Source: Nigrospora sphaerica
Taxonomy: Eukaryota; Ascomycota; Sordariomycetes; Amphisphaeriales; Apiosporaceae
Length of the DNA: 64,000 nt
Reading direction: 5' to 3'
NCBI GenBank assembly: GCA_018287875.1
Contig: JAGVVL010000018.1
Coordinates: forward strand, 2,162,501-2,226,500
How positions within the stretch are numbered: position 1 is the stretch's first letter; every line of letters starts with the position of its first letter. Under the pieces are notes generated by a model. The model did not search any database, had not been told where the DNA came from, and saw nothing but the letters and a program-made list of their open reading frames with translations. Of this stretch, positions 46,998 to 57,611 are shown in pieces. The position numbers were made by a program, and so were the translations under genes.

Positions 46998-48354
46998 TTA
47001 CTTGACGCGGGGAGTCCATTCAACCTTCACGTTCTCCTTGACCCGGATGCCGCTGATGGAGTCGGGCACGCTCCCGCCGAGTTCCACGTCGAGAATCTGC
47101 TCCTGGCTGCCGTTGTCGTCTCGCGTAATGTCCGTCTTGGTAAAGGGCCCGTTGATGCCGAGCTTGAGCTTGCCGGCCAGGTCGTTGTGGCTCGCAACGG
47201 GCCGCAGGTCGTGCGACTCGGGCTGGTCGCTGCCGTTGCTCTGCTTCCGGTACGACGAGCCGTGGACGACACGCTTGTAGAGCGGCCGGCAGACGGGAAT
47301 GGCGATGCAGATCATGGTGACGGTCATCTCGGCGCCGCTCCAGACATTGAGCTTGATGGTGTCCTCTGCGGGGGCGGGCACGAGAGGTCAGCCGAGGTTA
47401 TACGCCCAAAGAAACACGCCGGGACGTCCTCCGGGGACCGGCGTTACGTACTGGTAAAATTCTGCGTGTTGAACCCTCCCAGCTCCAAGGTCCGAAGAAT
47501 GCCGCAGATGCCCGCGAAGAAGCCGAGGCTCAGACTCAGCGCAATCGTCATCTTTTCCTTTCGCGCCATGTTGAGGTTCCAGATGAAAATCCAAGGAAAC
47601 CCGGCAAAGAAGAAGTCGACGGCGATACAAATGGCTGGTACCCAAGTCAGCACGACCACTCGCAAGGAAGCAGCCGCGGGCGGCGCCAAAAAAAGAAAAA
47701 AAAAAGGGCCACGTACCGCCGTATACGTAGGATACGATGGAGATGTTGATGGTGCATTTTCCCTTGACGCGGGGATCGTATATCGACCGAGAGGGGAGGC
47801 ACTGGACCCAGAAAAGGGTGCAGGCGGTAATCGACATGCACCCCAGAACGCCCATGGCAACCCAGATGGTAACCTTGTGCCAGGTCCTCACGACGATGCG
47901 GAGCAAGAACAAGCCCATGGACCACTTTGCCAGAGTCATGCCTTGGTGGTCATGTTAGTGCCCGTCGCCTCCTTGTTTTCTTTTTGCTCCCCGAGAGGGG
48001 CACACTGACCGATGATGATGAAGGATATCCCAATCATCTCGTTCTCCACAGCCGACACGGCTTCCTCGATGCCGAGAACCCACACGTCTTGACCAAAACC
48101 GTGGCACGCCGCGATGGTCAAGAAGATGGTGTACAACAGGAAGAGCACCTGGTGCACGGGCGGCCGTCAGTTTATGCCTCGGCGCCAAGGGGAGGAGAGG
48201 AACCCACCGAGCTGACGTTGAAGACGTGGTCGTCCCAGCCAACACTGCGAACAATGAAGATGCGCGTGTAGGTTCGGAGCGCGGCCAACACCAGGATGAT
48301 GACTGTCATCATCCACATGGACCCGACGGCCGCGGGACCCTCATCGGCAATCAT
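46998..48354 (-). CDS. Rhodopsin-like (SAT4-type) seven-helix membrane protein
   Basis: Five exons: 48354-48208, 48148-48010, 47941-47717, 47634-47452 and 47365-46998; 353 residues. Introns of 59-86 nt have GT..AG ends and all junctions keep the frame. The protein matches the fungal integral membrane rhodopsin-like family (SAT4/PTH11-related) usually annotated as domain of unknown function. It has hydrophobic helices near 14-35, 50-68, 84-98, 96-118, 125-145, 172-196 and 208-240, with the family segment RTYTRIFIVRSVGWDDH after helix 1 and the motif GFPWIFIWNLNM between helices. The C-terminal 100 residues are a soluble Ser/Asp/Lys-rich tail, as expected for a cytosolic tail. It may sense or transport small molecules, but no ligand is known. 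It sits between the isocyanide synthase locus and the P450. Confidence 0.88.
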
Positions 48355-49926
48355 GGCGGGCAGAGGTGTGCGTGTGTGCGTGTATGTGTGTACACTGGCT
48401 GGCGGAACAAGGGGCCAACAACGACGCACCGAGTACCGAGTTCGTCTGCTCCAAGATCGGGCCTCTTGGGGTGATGTCGACGTCGGGGTTATCAGCTTTC
48501 CAAAAAAAAAAAAACTGGAGAGGATGCCGGCAAATATGTGAAGTATTTCAGTGGCGGACCGTGGAAACAGATCGACAGGAGTCAGCGGCGCGAGCCGCCC
48601 GCCGCGAAGCCCCCATCTGCATGGCTGAAATCCCGTTTTCTTCTCCGGAGACAGCTCCAGACACAGCCGGCTGAGTCGCCAGTAACGGCAGTGCCTCGTA
48701 CGGTTGACTGCCTTTTGGCCATGTCGTGATGTTCGGCCCCGGGCGTCAAGGATCCCCAGAGGCCCTGGCAGTCAGGCGGGAGAGCGACGCGGGAACCTTT
48801 ACCCGGACGGTGGCATCCCGGGACACTGAGTGATCGCCTCGTTTCTTCATCCGCTGGAGACAGCGGCCGGGCGTTCACAGTCGCTTGCCTCTCACTCCGC
48901 ATAATACGTTGCCATTTTCTTGCTTGGCGGGCGTCGATCCTGCGGGCCAAGCATTGGTATACAGGCAAGCTGTTAAATATCGTTTGCTATCACACGCAGA
49001 GCAGACGAGCGCGGCTGCCCACGTCTAGTCCCTTTTGAGTTTGGAACACGGCCGGGGTTGACATATCACATCTCACGGCTGACGCGCTGGATCATCAGCG
49101 GCGCGGGAAGAAGCAAAAGACATGCAGGAAGAACAGCTAAGCCGGTTGATACGACCGCCTGCTTTGTCTGACAGGTCTGATAGCGTATGCGGTCCGCGTA
49201 CCTACCTGCCCGCCCGAACGCCGTCTCTTGGGTGAGAGGTGGTGTCGCAGAGCGGCTTGGCGGCCGCCGGACAGGGTCTTCCGGGAGCGTTGGATTCGCA
49301 TGGCATGACGGTGGATCTATATCCCTGCACCATGGCTCGTGTGGTTGTATACCACAAATAGCCACCAGCGCGGACCTGAAGTTTGCATACTCTCATGAGG
49401 GGCAAGGAAGACCCTCAGGGTTCCGACCCCCTCGAGACTTCCGGCTCGGGACGACGCTCGCCATTCCTGGGTGCTCTGTGGCGAGCCACGAGGACGACGT
49501 GACTTACGCGGCACTCACGAGGGCACACAGCCGTGCGCGCCCAAGAGTAGGGTGGCAAGGACGCATGGCCAAACTACCGCACCGGCGATGGGATCACCCT
49601 CGAGGCGTCGACGAGAGGCCCAAACAGGGGCGGCAGCGGGTGCGTGTCATTGGCCTCTCCAGGAACATGCAGCAGATCGGTAACAGACATGCATCGGGTG
49701 GTGGCCCTGAAGAAGACTAGACCTGCAGTCGTTAGCGCTGCCTCGCCGGCCGCCTCTCCGGACCACGGCCGAATCCTAGGGGGTGGCAAAGAAATGAGAG
49801 ATGATATGACGGCCGCGGCCGTCGTGGTTGCTTTTCTTGTCCTCATATACACAGTGGCCTTTGCAGGTCTTTCCGTTTCTCACGCGACGCCCCAACTCAA
49901 GCCCGCATAGCACAGCATACGACGAG
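48355..49926. other. 1.6 kb divergent intergenic region with a hydrophobic upstream ORF
   Basis: Promoters of the rhodopsin-like gene (minus) and the P450 (plus). A 38-codon ORF at 49794-49910 encodes a membrane-helix-like peptide ending 16 nt before the P450 ATG. No other gene is convincing. Confidence 0.55.
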
Positions 49927-51806
49927 ATGCCTTCCGCCTTGACCGACATACTCCGGAGCAGCAGAGGCGGCTCCGTGGCCGATCTGAACGTGGTCACCTG
50001 GGACGACTGGCACAGCCGCTCGCTTGTGCTCTGGGCCGTCCTGACCCTCGTTGGCACCGTATTTGCCTACTACGCGCGGTGCTATGCCACCTCGCCGTTG
50101 AGGCAGTACCCCGGCCCTGCCCTCGCAGGTGAGAGAAGAAACGTCCCTCCCCCACGTGGCCTACCCGCCCTCGCCGTCGGCGACTGACGAGATGCCGCAC
50201 CCCAGGATGGACCAACCTTTGGCGCCTCTACCACTGCTGGGGAGGCAAGCAGCATATATATTTTGAGGAGCTACACCGCCGGTACGGGCCCGTCGTACGG
50301 CTCGGGCCCAACCTTCTGGATATAGACTACCCGGAGTTGATCCATCAGATTTACAGTGCCAGGGGTGAATTTCTCAAGGTCGGTCGTGCCGGCCTACCTG
50401 CCCACCCCGGCCCAGCCATTGCGCCGAGGAGGGGGAGGCGGTGGACATGGGGCGGTGGCTAACCAAGCATCCTCTTTGCAGACCGAGCTCTACCACGCCA
50501 GCAGCATCCAGCAAAATGGCGTCACGATTTACAACCTGTTCTCGCAGACGGACCCCCACGTCCACGCACGGGAGCGGAAGCCCATCGCCAAGTATTTCTC
50601 CCCCGCCGGCGTGGCTCCGCTGGAACCGCACATGGACCGGTCGATCGAGTTCCTGTGCGGCCAGCTCGAGGAACGCTTTATGAGCGGTGACAAGACCGGT
50701 CAGCCCTGCGACCTGGGCGACTGGATCGACTTTTGTAAGTGCCGCCTGCCCGCCCGGGGGGCCCGTTCGTGGCGCCCGAGGGAGTCCTATCGCTGACCCG
50801 GGGGGGCGTCCCGGCAGACACGTGGGATGTCGTAGGCGAGACGACTTTCTCCAAGCCCTTCGGCTTCCTCCAGGCGGGCCGGGACGTCAACGACACGCTC
50901 CGGACAGCGGAGAAGACGCTGGACTACTTTATACTGGTCTCGCAGCTGCCCTCCCTGGACTACTGGTTCGCCAAGAACCCGGTGCGGCGCGTCGGCCCGC
51001 CCGCCTTTGCCATCGCCAACGCCAGCGTCCAGTGGATGCTCGACCGCTACGCCGGCCGGGACAGCCAGTGGCACGACCCGGCGCGGCCCGACTTCCTCGA
51101 CAAGTTCATCGAGGCCAAGAAGCTGGACCCGGCCAACGTCGACGACAACCTCGTGGTGTCGTGGCTCATGATCAACAGCCTCGCCGGCGCCGACACGGTC
51201 GCCATCCTCATCAAGAGCGTCCTGTACCACGCGCTGCGCCACCCGCGCGTCTGGGAGCGGCTGCGGGCCGAGCAGGACGCCGGCGCGGGCGCCGACGGCG
51301 GGCCGGTCGCCTACAAGACGGCGCGGGCACAGCCGTACCTCGAGGCCGTGGTGCGCGAGGCGACGCGCATGCACCCGCCCGTATCGACGTGCCTCGAGCG
51401 CTACGTGCCGGCGGCGGGGCTGCGGCTGCCCGACGGGCGCGCGCTGCCGCCGGGCGTCGCCGTCGGCGTCAACCCCTACGTGGCGGCGCGCAACCGCGGC
51501 GTCTACGGCGACGACGCCGACGCCTTCCGGCCCGAGCGCTGGCTGCGCGGCGCCGCCGAGGACGCCGACGCCTTCGCGCGCCGCCTCGCCGCCATGCGCG
51601 CCTCCGACCTCAGCTTCGGCGCCGGCAGCCGCAACTGCATCGGCCGCGACATGGCCCTCATGGAGGTCTACAAGGTCGTCGCCACCCTCGTCGCCCGCTA
51701 CGACCTCGCCCTCGCCCGCCCCGAGCGCGCCTGGTCCGTCCGCAACAGCTTCTTCGTCCGTCAAAAGGGCTTCGAGGTCCGCCTCGCCCGTCGCGGCCGT
51801 CGCTGA
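49927..51806 (+). CDS. Cytochrome P450 monooxygenase
   Basis: Four exons: 49927-50128, 50206-50378, 50482-50734 and 50818-51806; 538 residues. Splice sites are GT..AG throughout. It is a membrane-anchored haem-thiolate monooxygenase acting on an unknown substrate, probably an accessory metabolite. An N-terminal membrane helix (SLVLWAVLTLVGTVFAYY) precedes the Pro-rich hinge (LRQYPGPALAG). The I-helix oxygen motif AGADT is at 332-336, the K-helix ExxR is E390 to R393, FRPERW follows, and the haem-binding loop FGAGSRNCIG contains Cys483. The fold and motifs resemble the pisatin demethylase and related fungal P450 groups. The last exon is very GC-rich, unlike the isocyanide synthase region. Confidence 0.93.
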
Positions 51807-53558
51807 GGGAGGGAACCGCCCCCCCGGGCGCGCACCCGTTGTTTTTGTCGTTGCTGTTGTTCCGGCCTGCGGGGCCCTGCGGGTGGCATGTCTCTCGACT
51901 CGGCTCTTGCATACATAAAACAAGGGGGTTGGGGGTTCTTTTTGTTATCCACACGAGGCGGTCGCGCTTGATTATTAGTTTGAACGGCAAAAAGACGCAC
52001 AAGGCGACCGCGCTTGATCATTAGTTTTGAACAGCAAGGAAGAAAGACACATGGCTACGTAACTTCACAACACGCCCTCGTGCGTCTCCGTCGCAATCTG
52101 CGGTACGGCCAACCTGATGGCATTGGGTCGCCGGCGACGGCCCCGTCCCGCATCGCGCGATGGTGACGATATTCCACGCGATTACTACCCCGTCTCTCTG
52201 TCCTCGCGATTCGGGCGCTCCCTCCACCCCTCCCCACCCCCCTCTTTCTCTGCGGATCGAGTTGCCCAGTGCCTGTTCCGCCGTGTTTCTGCGCCCGCGC
52301 CAGCCCGAACCCCCCCGTCCTCGATGTCTTAGATGGCGGGACTTTGTTTCATTGTCCAGGATCGGAGACCAGGACTGCTCCGTCGCGGGGCGAGAAAAAA
52401 AAGGGGAGTGCCGTCGAGGCCGTCCTGGACGGCGTGCTGGGCCGCCCTTCCCCTCCCCATCACCCAACAGCGAGGCCGGGGACAGGGGACGGGGCGGGAT
52501 CGCCCACCCCAACCCGCCGCCTCATGACCCACGCCGTAGACGGCACCTAAAAGACAAGCGTCTGGAAACCCGTCCTCGCCGAGGAAAAGGTTAGGGGTTC
52601 GTCCCTTCACTCCATTAGGCGTTTGTCGACCCCCACCTGTTAAAGACCGTCGTAACGCGCAGGAAAACCTCCCCTTTGTGCCGTGTTGCGCGACGAGGAC
52701 ACAGGACCGGGGCCTCGGTAACCTTCTTTTCCTTTGTACTCGACGCTTCTTCGTTCCCTGGACAAAACCCGCATCCGTAGGGACCGACGAGGGGGCGTGG
52801 AGCGGGCCAAACACGGCCCCCGTATCCTCGACGTCGCCGGAGCCGGTCGGGTGACGGATGACTGGCTCGGGTCGGAGGACGGCGCCCCCGGAAACATACG
52901 GTGGAGTCGTCGACCACCCGAGCCTCGGCGGGGCCCGTCAGGGCGGCGACTCGGCTCGGTTCGGGAAAACGACATGCCAGCGGTGCCGTGTCACTACATG
53001 CGGCGAGCTGCGACCATCGAAGGTCTAGGCAGGTTGTGCCCAGCGTTTCTACCCGTTCCAGATGCCTACGATGCCGTTGCCAAGTCCGTCCGACACGTAC
53101 TGGTCGATACGTTTCACGGCGATGGAAAAACGTGCTCACACTTCGTCGCAGGTTGGGTTGGTCGAAAGTTCTTGTGCCATTAAACCGTCGCCGACGGGTT
53201 CCTGCTATCCATGGCTTTTGCGGTACAACTGCCGCTGCCGCCGCCGCCACTGCCGCTGCCGCCAGTCTGGCCATTCTTAAGCTCCCTTTTTTCTTTCCTC
53301 CTGTATCCATTTATGCATGGCGCCGACTCCAGCGTCCCAAACCAACAAGCAGATGAGAAGTGGTATCAGATAAGGTAAACGGCACAAGGAAACTCGCCCG
53401 AGAGTGGTCCCAGGTACTCGAGTAGTGTACAAAAAACCCTGGCTTCAGTTGTCGGGTCCGTAGAGGCGCCGAAAGATGGAGACTCTTCAACACAGAAGAC
53501 CTAGGCGGGTCCTCGCTAAAAGAACCAGAAGATTCTATGCACAACTGACGTGTGGCGT
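51807..53558. other. 1.75 kb intergenic region, GC-rich
   Basis: No convincing gene; the 231-codon minus-strand frame at 52615-53310 lacks family resemblance and is Arg/Ala-rich. It contains a tandem duplication directly behind the P450 and a GCC/GCT trinucleotide run near 53227-53268. Confidence 0.55.
51957..52050. repeat. Imperfect 46-bp direct tandem duplication behind the P450
   Basis: The units start GGCGGTCGCGCTTGATTATT (51957) and GGCGACCGCGCTTGATCATT (52003). Both continue with a TAGTTTGAAC-type stretch and an AAGA-rich end. They lie within 250 bp of the P450 stop codon, so they may be in its 3' untranslated region. Confidence 0.85.
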
Positions 53559-56500
53559 CTAGTAGGCCGTCGACTTCTTGCGGCGCTCGAAGATGCGCGC
53601 AAATCCCGACGCCTTCTCCTCCGGGGGGCTCGGCGATGCCAGGGTCGATGGCGGCGGCTCTGACTCCCGCAGGAACTTGGCCAGGTCCGATGTCTTGGTG
53701 TTGACAGTCATTGACGGGTCCCGTGCCTCGTGATTCTTCGTCGGCGCGCGCCCCGCGACGGGCGGCGTACGGGGGCTGCCAGTGCTCTTCGGGTTGCTCG
53801 GCATGCTTCCGGCGTTCGGCGGCACGTTGGCCACAATGGGCGTGTAGCCCCGCCCACCGCCGCCCTGAGTGCCCGTCTTGGGGCTGCCCGACGCGCGGGA
53901 TTCGTCGGCGGCCTTGGTGCTGCCGGACCGGTCGCTGCTCGAGCCGCCGGCCCCCCGCAAGCGCTGGAGAAGGTTGGGAGCACTTTGCTTCTTCTTGGGC
54001 TGCTTCTGTAGCGTGTTGACAAAGGGCCGCGGTGGCGAAGGCTCCGGCGGCGGTTCGCAGCTGTTTAGAAAGTCGATCAGGCTCTCTTCCTGTCTCGCCT
54101 TCGGCTTGGGTGCGATATCGAGCTCCGCGAGGAGGAGATCGTCGTCCTCCTCGTCGCTGAAGTCAATAGCGTAAGGGTCGCGCACCCTCCGCTGCTTCCG
54201 CTTGGGCGCCATGTCATCCTCGTCGAAGTTGTTGGTGTACTGCGCCGGCTTGTTGGCTTTGTTGAGCAGGGCCGTCGAAGAGTTGATGGACGACTGGATC
54301 GAGTTTTCCGTCACTGTCGTCGAGACCCGGCCCACCTGCACGTCGGGGATCGTGGCGTCGACGGCCTTGCCCCCGCTGGCGCCTGTCATCTGAAGCTGAT
54401 CCGAGTCCATCGTGGTGCGGAACGGCGCCACGTTGCGAGGGATCCGCGGGTTGTTCCCGGCGTTCGACGGCGGACCCCGGCGGATGAAGTCGATCAGATC
54501 CGAGCTCTCATTGTTCGAGCTCAAGGTCGCATCGCGCGCCTGAAGGCGAGCCCTCGTCGACATCGTACGCTTGGGTCCGATGCTAGGCCTCGGGGTAGTC
54601 GGCGGCACGGGCTGGCTGATGTCCCGTCTATGCGCCGACTTGGCCCCAGTCTGGTTCGGGGGCCCGTTGCCCGACGGCCCGGTCGAGCGGATGAAGTCGG
54701 CAAAGTCCTGTATGGACTCGCGCGGAACGCGAGCGTCCCTGGCCTGCGGTCCAGGACCCGAGCGTGCCTGGGTCGTCATGGACACGGGCGGTGCTCGTGG
54801 CACCGGTCCGCCCTGTCTTGCGTTCGCCTCGGGAGGGTGTGAGTGCAGTCCGGTGGTCTTCGTAACCGAGAGGGACCTCTTCAACGACGAGGACCTGGAG
54901 CGTTCGAGAGTGCGCGTGACCGATCCGAGCCCGTTGTCGCCGCGGCCAGACGCCTGTTCACTCGTCAGAAATGTCGCCGCGACGGCGGGGGGTATACTGA
55001 CATCCATATCACGCATGTTCTCGGGCGTCAGCGTATATTGCAGTGTCTGGTCGTTTTGCAACAGCTCTTCGAAGTTCCTAGCAACATCCTGAGCGCGGCT
55101 GGCGCCACTGTCCTCGGCACTCGGTACGGTTTTGAACCTGGTTGAAGAAGTTGACGAGGGTGATTCACTGGCCGCCGGACGCGCGCGCTTGGGCGATTCG
55201 GGCGAGCTGCGCGTAGCGGCCGACGGCCGTTCGGCTGGCTGCGTTGCCGTGGAGGAGGATGACTTCCCGTGTGTGGGCCTGTTGGCACTCCTCTCGGGTA
55301 ACGTGGGCAGGGTCGGCTGCCTACTGTACGAGGGCATTCTCGGCGGCGGCTCTGCCCGAGTTTCGGCATCGGCGGCGGCGGCTGTGTTAAGAATCGTCAC
55401 CTTCGTAGCACCACCGACGGCAGGTGCCGACGTGGGCGCGAGCATGCTGCTGGGGGACGAGCTCCGGAACGAGGGACTTGGGGCCATCATTCTCTCGCGC
55501 GATGCTTCCCTGCTGCTCTTCATGGATGAGCTCCGTATCGAGCCCTTGGCCAACTTGTCCTCCGAGTCTCCTTCCTCCACGATAGGCGGGGTGGAAGCAC
55601 TTCCCTCGCGCGAATAATTCGCCGAACGTGCCGCCGCCGCGTAATCAAAGTCAACACTCGTGTGTGCCGATCTGACACTCGGACTCCGCGGCTGCACATC
55701 AATCATGCGCACAGAGCGCACACTATTGGACCTTCCCACGAGAATCGAGGGGGGTCGTCCAACTGCGGCTCCCGACTCGGATGTCGACGGTGAACTTCTA
55801 CCGCACATGGATACGCGCGACGAAGTGAGAATTTCGGGCTCCTCGGTGAATTCATCAAGCTCCTCCTCCTCCTCTTCCTCCGCCTCTTCTTTTTCTTCCT
55901 TCTCCTCTTTGCCTTTGGGTGTCACCGTGGTTTGGAGAATGGTGCCCTGCGCGAGAGCGGCCACGCCCGCCAGCGCAGCCGTGCCGATGGCGCTAGCCCC
56001 AGCGACGATCTTGGTCACTGGGCCGTCTTGGGACTCTTCTTTTGTCTCGGATTCGGCCAATGGCTCTGCGCTCCCCCCTGCTGGCGGCGCCGCCTGCTTC
56101 CGGGCAGCGTCCCCCGAATCTTTGATTGCTTCTGCTGCCGCCTCTTTCGATCTGCGCGGCTCCGCTTCTTGCTCCTTGGCGCCATGGGCCGACGCATCGG
56201 CGGCCATTGCGCGCTGGCGCAATTTCCGCGCAGCCAGAGGGAGCGAGTTGGTGCGCTTGAGAGGTGCGTCCGTCGCAATGCCCGTATGCTTGGTGCGGCT
56301 TGAAAAAAGCACCAGGCTCTTGGGCCGTGCCCGGAACAAGACGGCCGCGACGTCTTCTTGTTCTTCCATATCGCTGTCCTCTTCATCACTGTAAGAGACA
56401 AGACCTGGCACCTCAATTTCGGCCACATCTTGGTCGCTCATGGGCAGTGGAATGGTGGCGGGATCGCGCTCTTCTTTGCTTTCTTGGGCGGCTTCATGGG

Positions 56501-57611
56501 TCGCAGCCGGGGCGACAGCTTCCTCGGGCTCGTGGATCGTCTCCGTCGAAGGCGGCAGCATGGCCGGGGCTTCTGTCGCCGCAATGCTACCGTGTCGACT
56601 GTGGGAGCCGATCCGGGACGATGTCGACCGCTGGTGGACGGACTCCGCGGGCGATCGTATCCTCTTTTTCCAAGACCGCCATAGCCTTCCCAGTGTGCGG
56701 TCCAGCGCCACGCGCTCCATGTCTAGCTCCTCAACTACGACGCGTTCCGCAATGTCGCCTACAGCCCGGGATCCTTCCTTGAGCTCCTTTTCGTACTTGG
56801 CGCGCATACGGTTGAAGGCGGCTTGGCCGGAAATGACCAAGACTTGCTCGCTCATAAACTCGAGGATGGAGGTCAAAAAGATGGCCACGGCCGGCGACAC
56901 GGTCTCGGCCTCGAAGGTCCCGGACACGCCGCTCAGGTGTTCCTGTTCCATAAAATAATCCTCGTCCTCCTCTTCCATGTCGCCGAGCGACGAGTAGACC
57001 ATGCACCGGAGCCGGGTACGCTTCCAAACGAGCTCAAGGTCCCAGTCACGCGGCGACGGGGTATCGGGGGACTGCACGAGGTCGTCGACCTCGCCGCCGC
57101 CTAGGTACTCACGGAGCTCCTCGTCGGCCTGGTTCGTGGCATCCTTGGCCAGCTTGGGCTTGAGCACCTCGCCCACGGCGGGCCGCAGTGCGCTCAGGGA
57201 CGTCGAGCGCGCAACGCCCAGAATGTTGAAGAGCAACTGGTCGATAAAGTTGTTGGCCAGCTGGAGCGCCCCGGGCGACACCAGTGCCGTCTCCCCGGAG
57301 GGTTCGATGCCCACTTGGTCGTACCATGTTTCCGAGTGGCCGTCGTGATCATTGGTGACGATCTGTGAGGCGGCCGAGCCGGCAATGAAGACGGCTTCGG
57401 GCGAGACGGATAACGGAGGGGACATGAGGGTCTGGCTGATGGTGGTGGAGGGGCGATCGCTCGACATGCTCTGGGCGCGAGCATGGCGGGGAGTGGGCGC
57501 AGCGGCAGCGGCCGGTAAAACGGGGGAGTTGGTCGCTGCCATGTCGGCAGCATGTATACTTGACGGGGGGCTTGTCGTCATCACCACGTTCACAGGCGTG
57601 TGTGCACACAC
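53559..57611 (-). CDS. Large, mostly disordered conserved fungal protein, function unknown
   Basis: Intronless open frame of 1350 residues; ATGs at 57611, 57581 and 57542 are all possible starts. The N-terminal third is ordered: a helical region near 110-190 (ALQLANNFIDQLLFNIL, ARSTSLSALRPAVGEVLKP, NQADEELREYLGGG) with histone-fold-like spacing, and a second region near 195-310 (DWDLELVWKRTRLRCMVYSS, FLTSILEFMSEQVLVI, ERVALDRTLGRLWRSW). The remaining 1000 residues are Ser/Pro/Glu/Ala-rich and disordered, with one hydrophobic Ala/Gly-rich stretch near 545-560. Four related short motifs of the form DFIRxGPP lie in the last 400 residues. The C terminus ends GFARIFERRKKSTAY. I recall similar proteins in other Sordariomycetes, but no function is established. 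A chromatin or scaffold role is a guess. Confidence 0.85.
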   Translation of the reverse strand: MCAHTPVNVVMTTSPPSSIHAADMAATNSPVLPAAAAAPTPRHARAQSMSSDRPSTTISQTLMSPPLSVSPEAVFIAGSAASQIVTNDHDGHSETWYDQVGIEPSGETALVSPGALQLANNFIDQLLFNILGVARSTSLSALRPAVGEVLKPKLAKDATNQADEELREYLGGGEVDDLVQSPDTPSPRDWDLELVWKRTRLRCMVYSSLGDMEEEDEDYFMEQEHLSGVSGTFEAETVSPAVAIFLTSILEFMSEQVLVISGQAAFNRMRAKYEKELKEGSRAVGDIAERVVVEELDMERVALDRTLGRLWRSWKKRIRSPAESVHQRSTSSRIGSHSRHGSIAATEAPAMLPPSTETIHEPEEAVAPAATHEAAQESKEERDPATIPLPMSDQDVAEIEVPGLVSYSDEEDSDMEEQEDVAAVLFRARPKSLVLFSSRTKHTGIATDAPLKRTNSLPLAARKLRQRAMAADASAHGAKEQEAEPRRSKEAAAEAIKDSGDAARKQAAPPAGGSAEPLAESETKEESQDGPVTKIVAGASAIGTAALAGVAALAQGTILQTTVTPKGKEEKEEKEEAEEEEEEELDEFTEEPEILTSSRVSMCGRSSPSTSESGAAVGRPPSILVGRSNSVRSVRMIDVQPRSPSVRSAHTSVDFDYAAAARSANYSREGSASTPPIVEEGDSEDKLAKGSIRSSSMKSSREASRERMMAPSPSFRSSSPSSMLAPTSAPAVGGATKVTILNTAAAADAETRAEPPPRMPSYSRQPTLPTLPERSANRPTHGKSSSSTATQPAERPSAATRSSPESPKRARPAASESPSSTSSTRFKTVPSAEDSGASRAQDVARNFEELLQNDQTLQYTLTPENMRDMDVSIPPAVAATFLTSEQASGRGDNGLGSVTRTLERSRSSSLKRSLSVTKTTGLHSHPPEANARQGGPVPRAPPVSMTTQARSGPGPQARDARVPRESIQDFADFIRSTGPSGNGPPNQTGAKSAHRRDISQPVPPTTPRPSIGPKRTMSTRARLQARDATLSSNNESSDLIDFIRRGPPSNAGNNPRIPRNVAPFRTTMDSDQLQMTGASGGKAVDATIPDVQVGRVSTTVTENSIQSSINSSTALLNKANKPAQYTNNFDEDDMAPKRKQRRVRDPYAIDFSDEEDDDLLLAELDIAPKPKARQEESLIDFLNSCEPPPEPSPPRPFVNTLQKQPKKKQSAPNLLQRLRGAGGSSSDRSGSTKAADESRASGSPKTGTQGGGGRGYTPIVANVPPNAGSMPSNPKSTGSPRTPPVAGRAPTKNHEARDPSMTVNTKTSDLAKFLRESEPPPSTLASPSPPEEKASGFARIFERRKKSTAY

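Noticed and set aside
49187..49720. 177-codon plus-strand frame
   Set aside because: No domain and compositional; lies in the promoter region between two divergent genes.
50687..52024. 445-codon plus-strand frame over the P450
   Set aside because: Alternative frame of the P450 last exons, Arg/Ala-rich, created by the high GC content.
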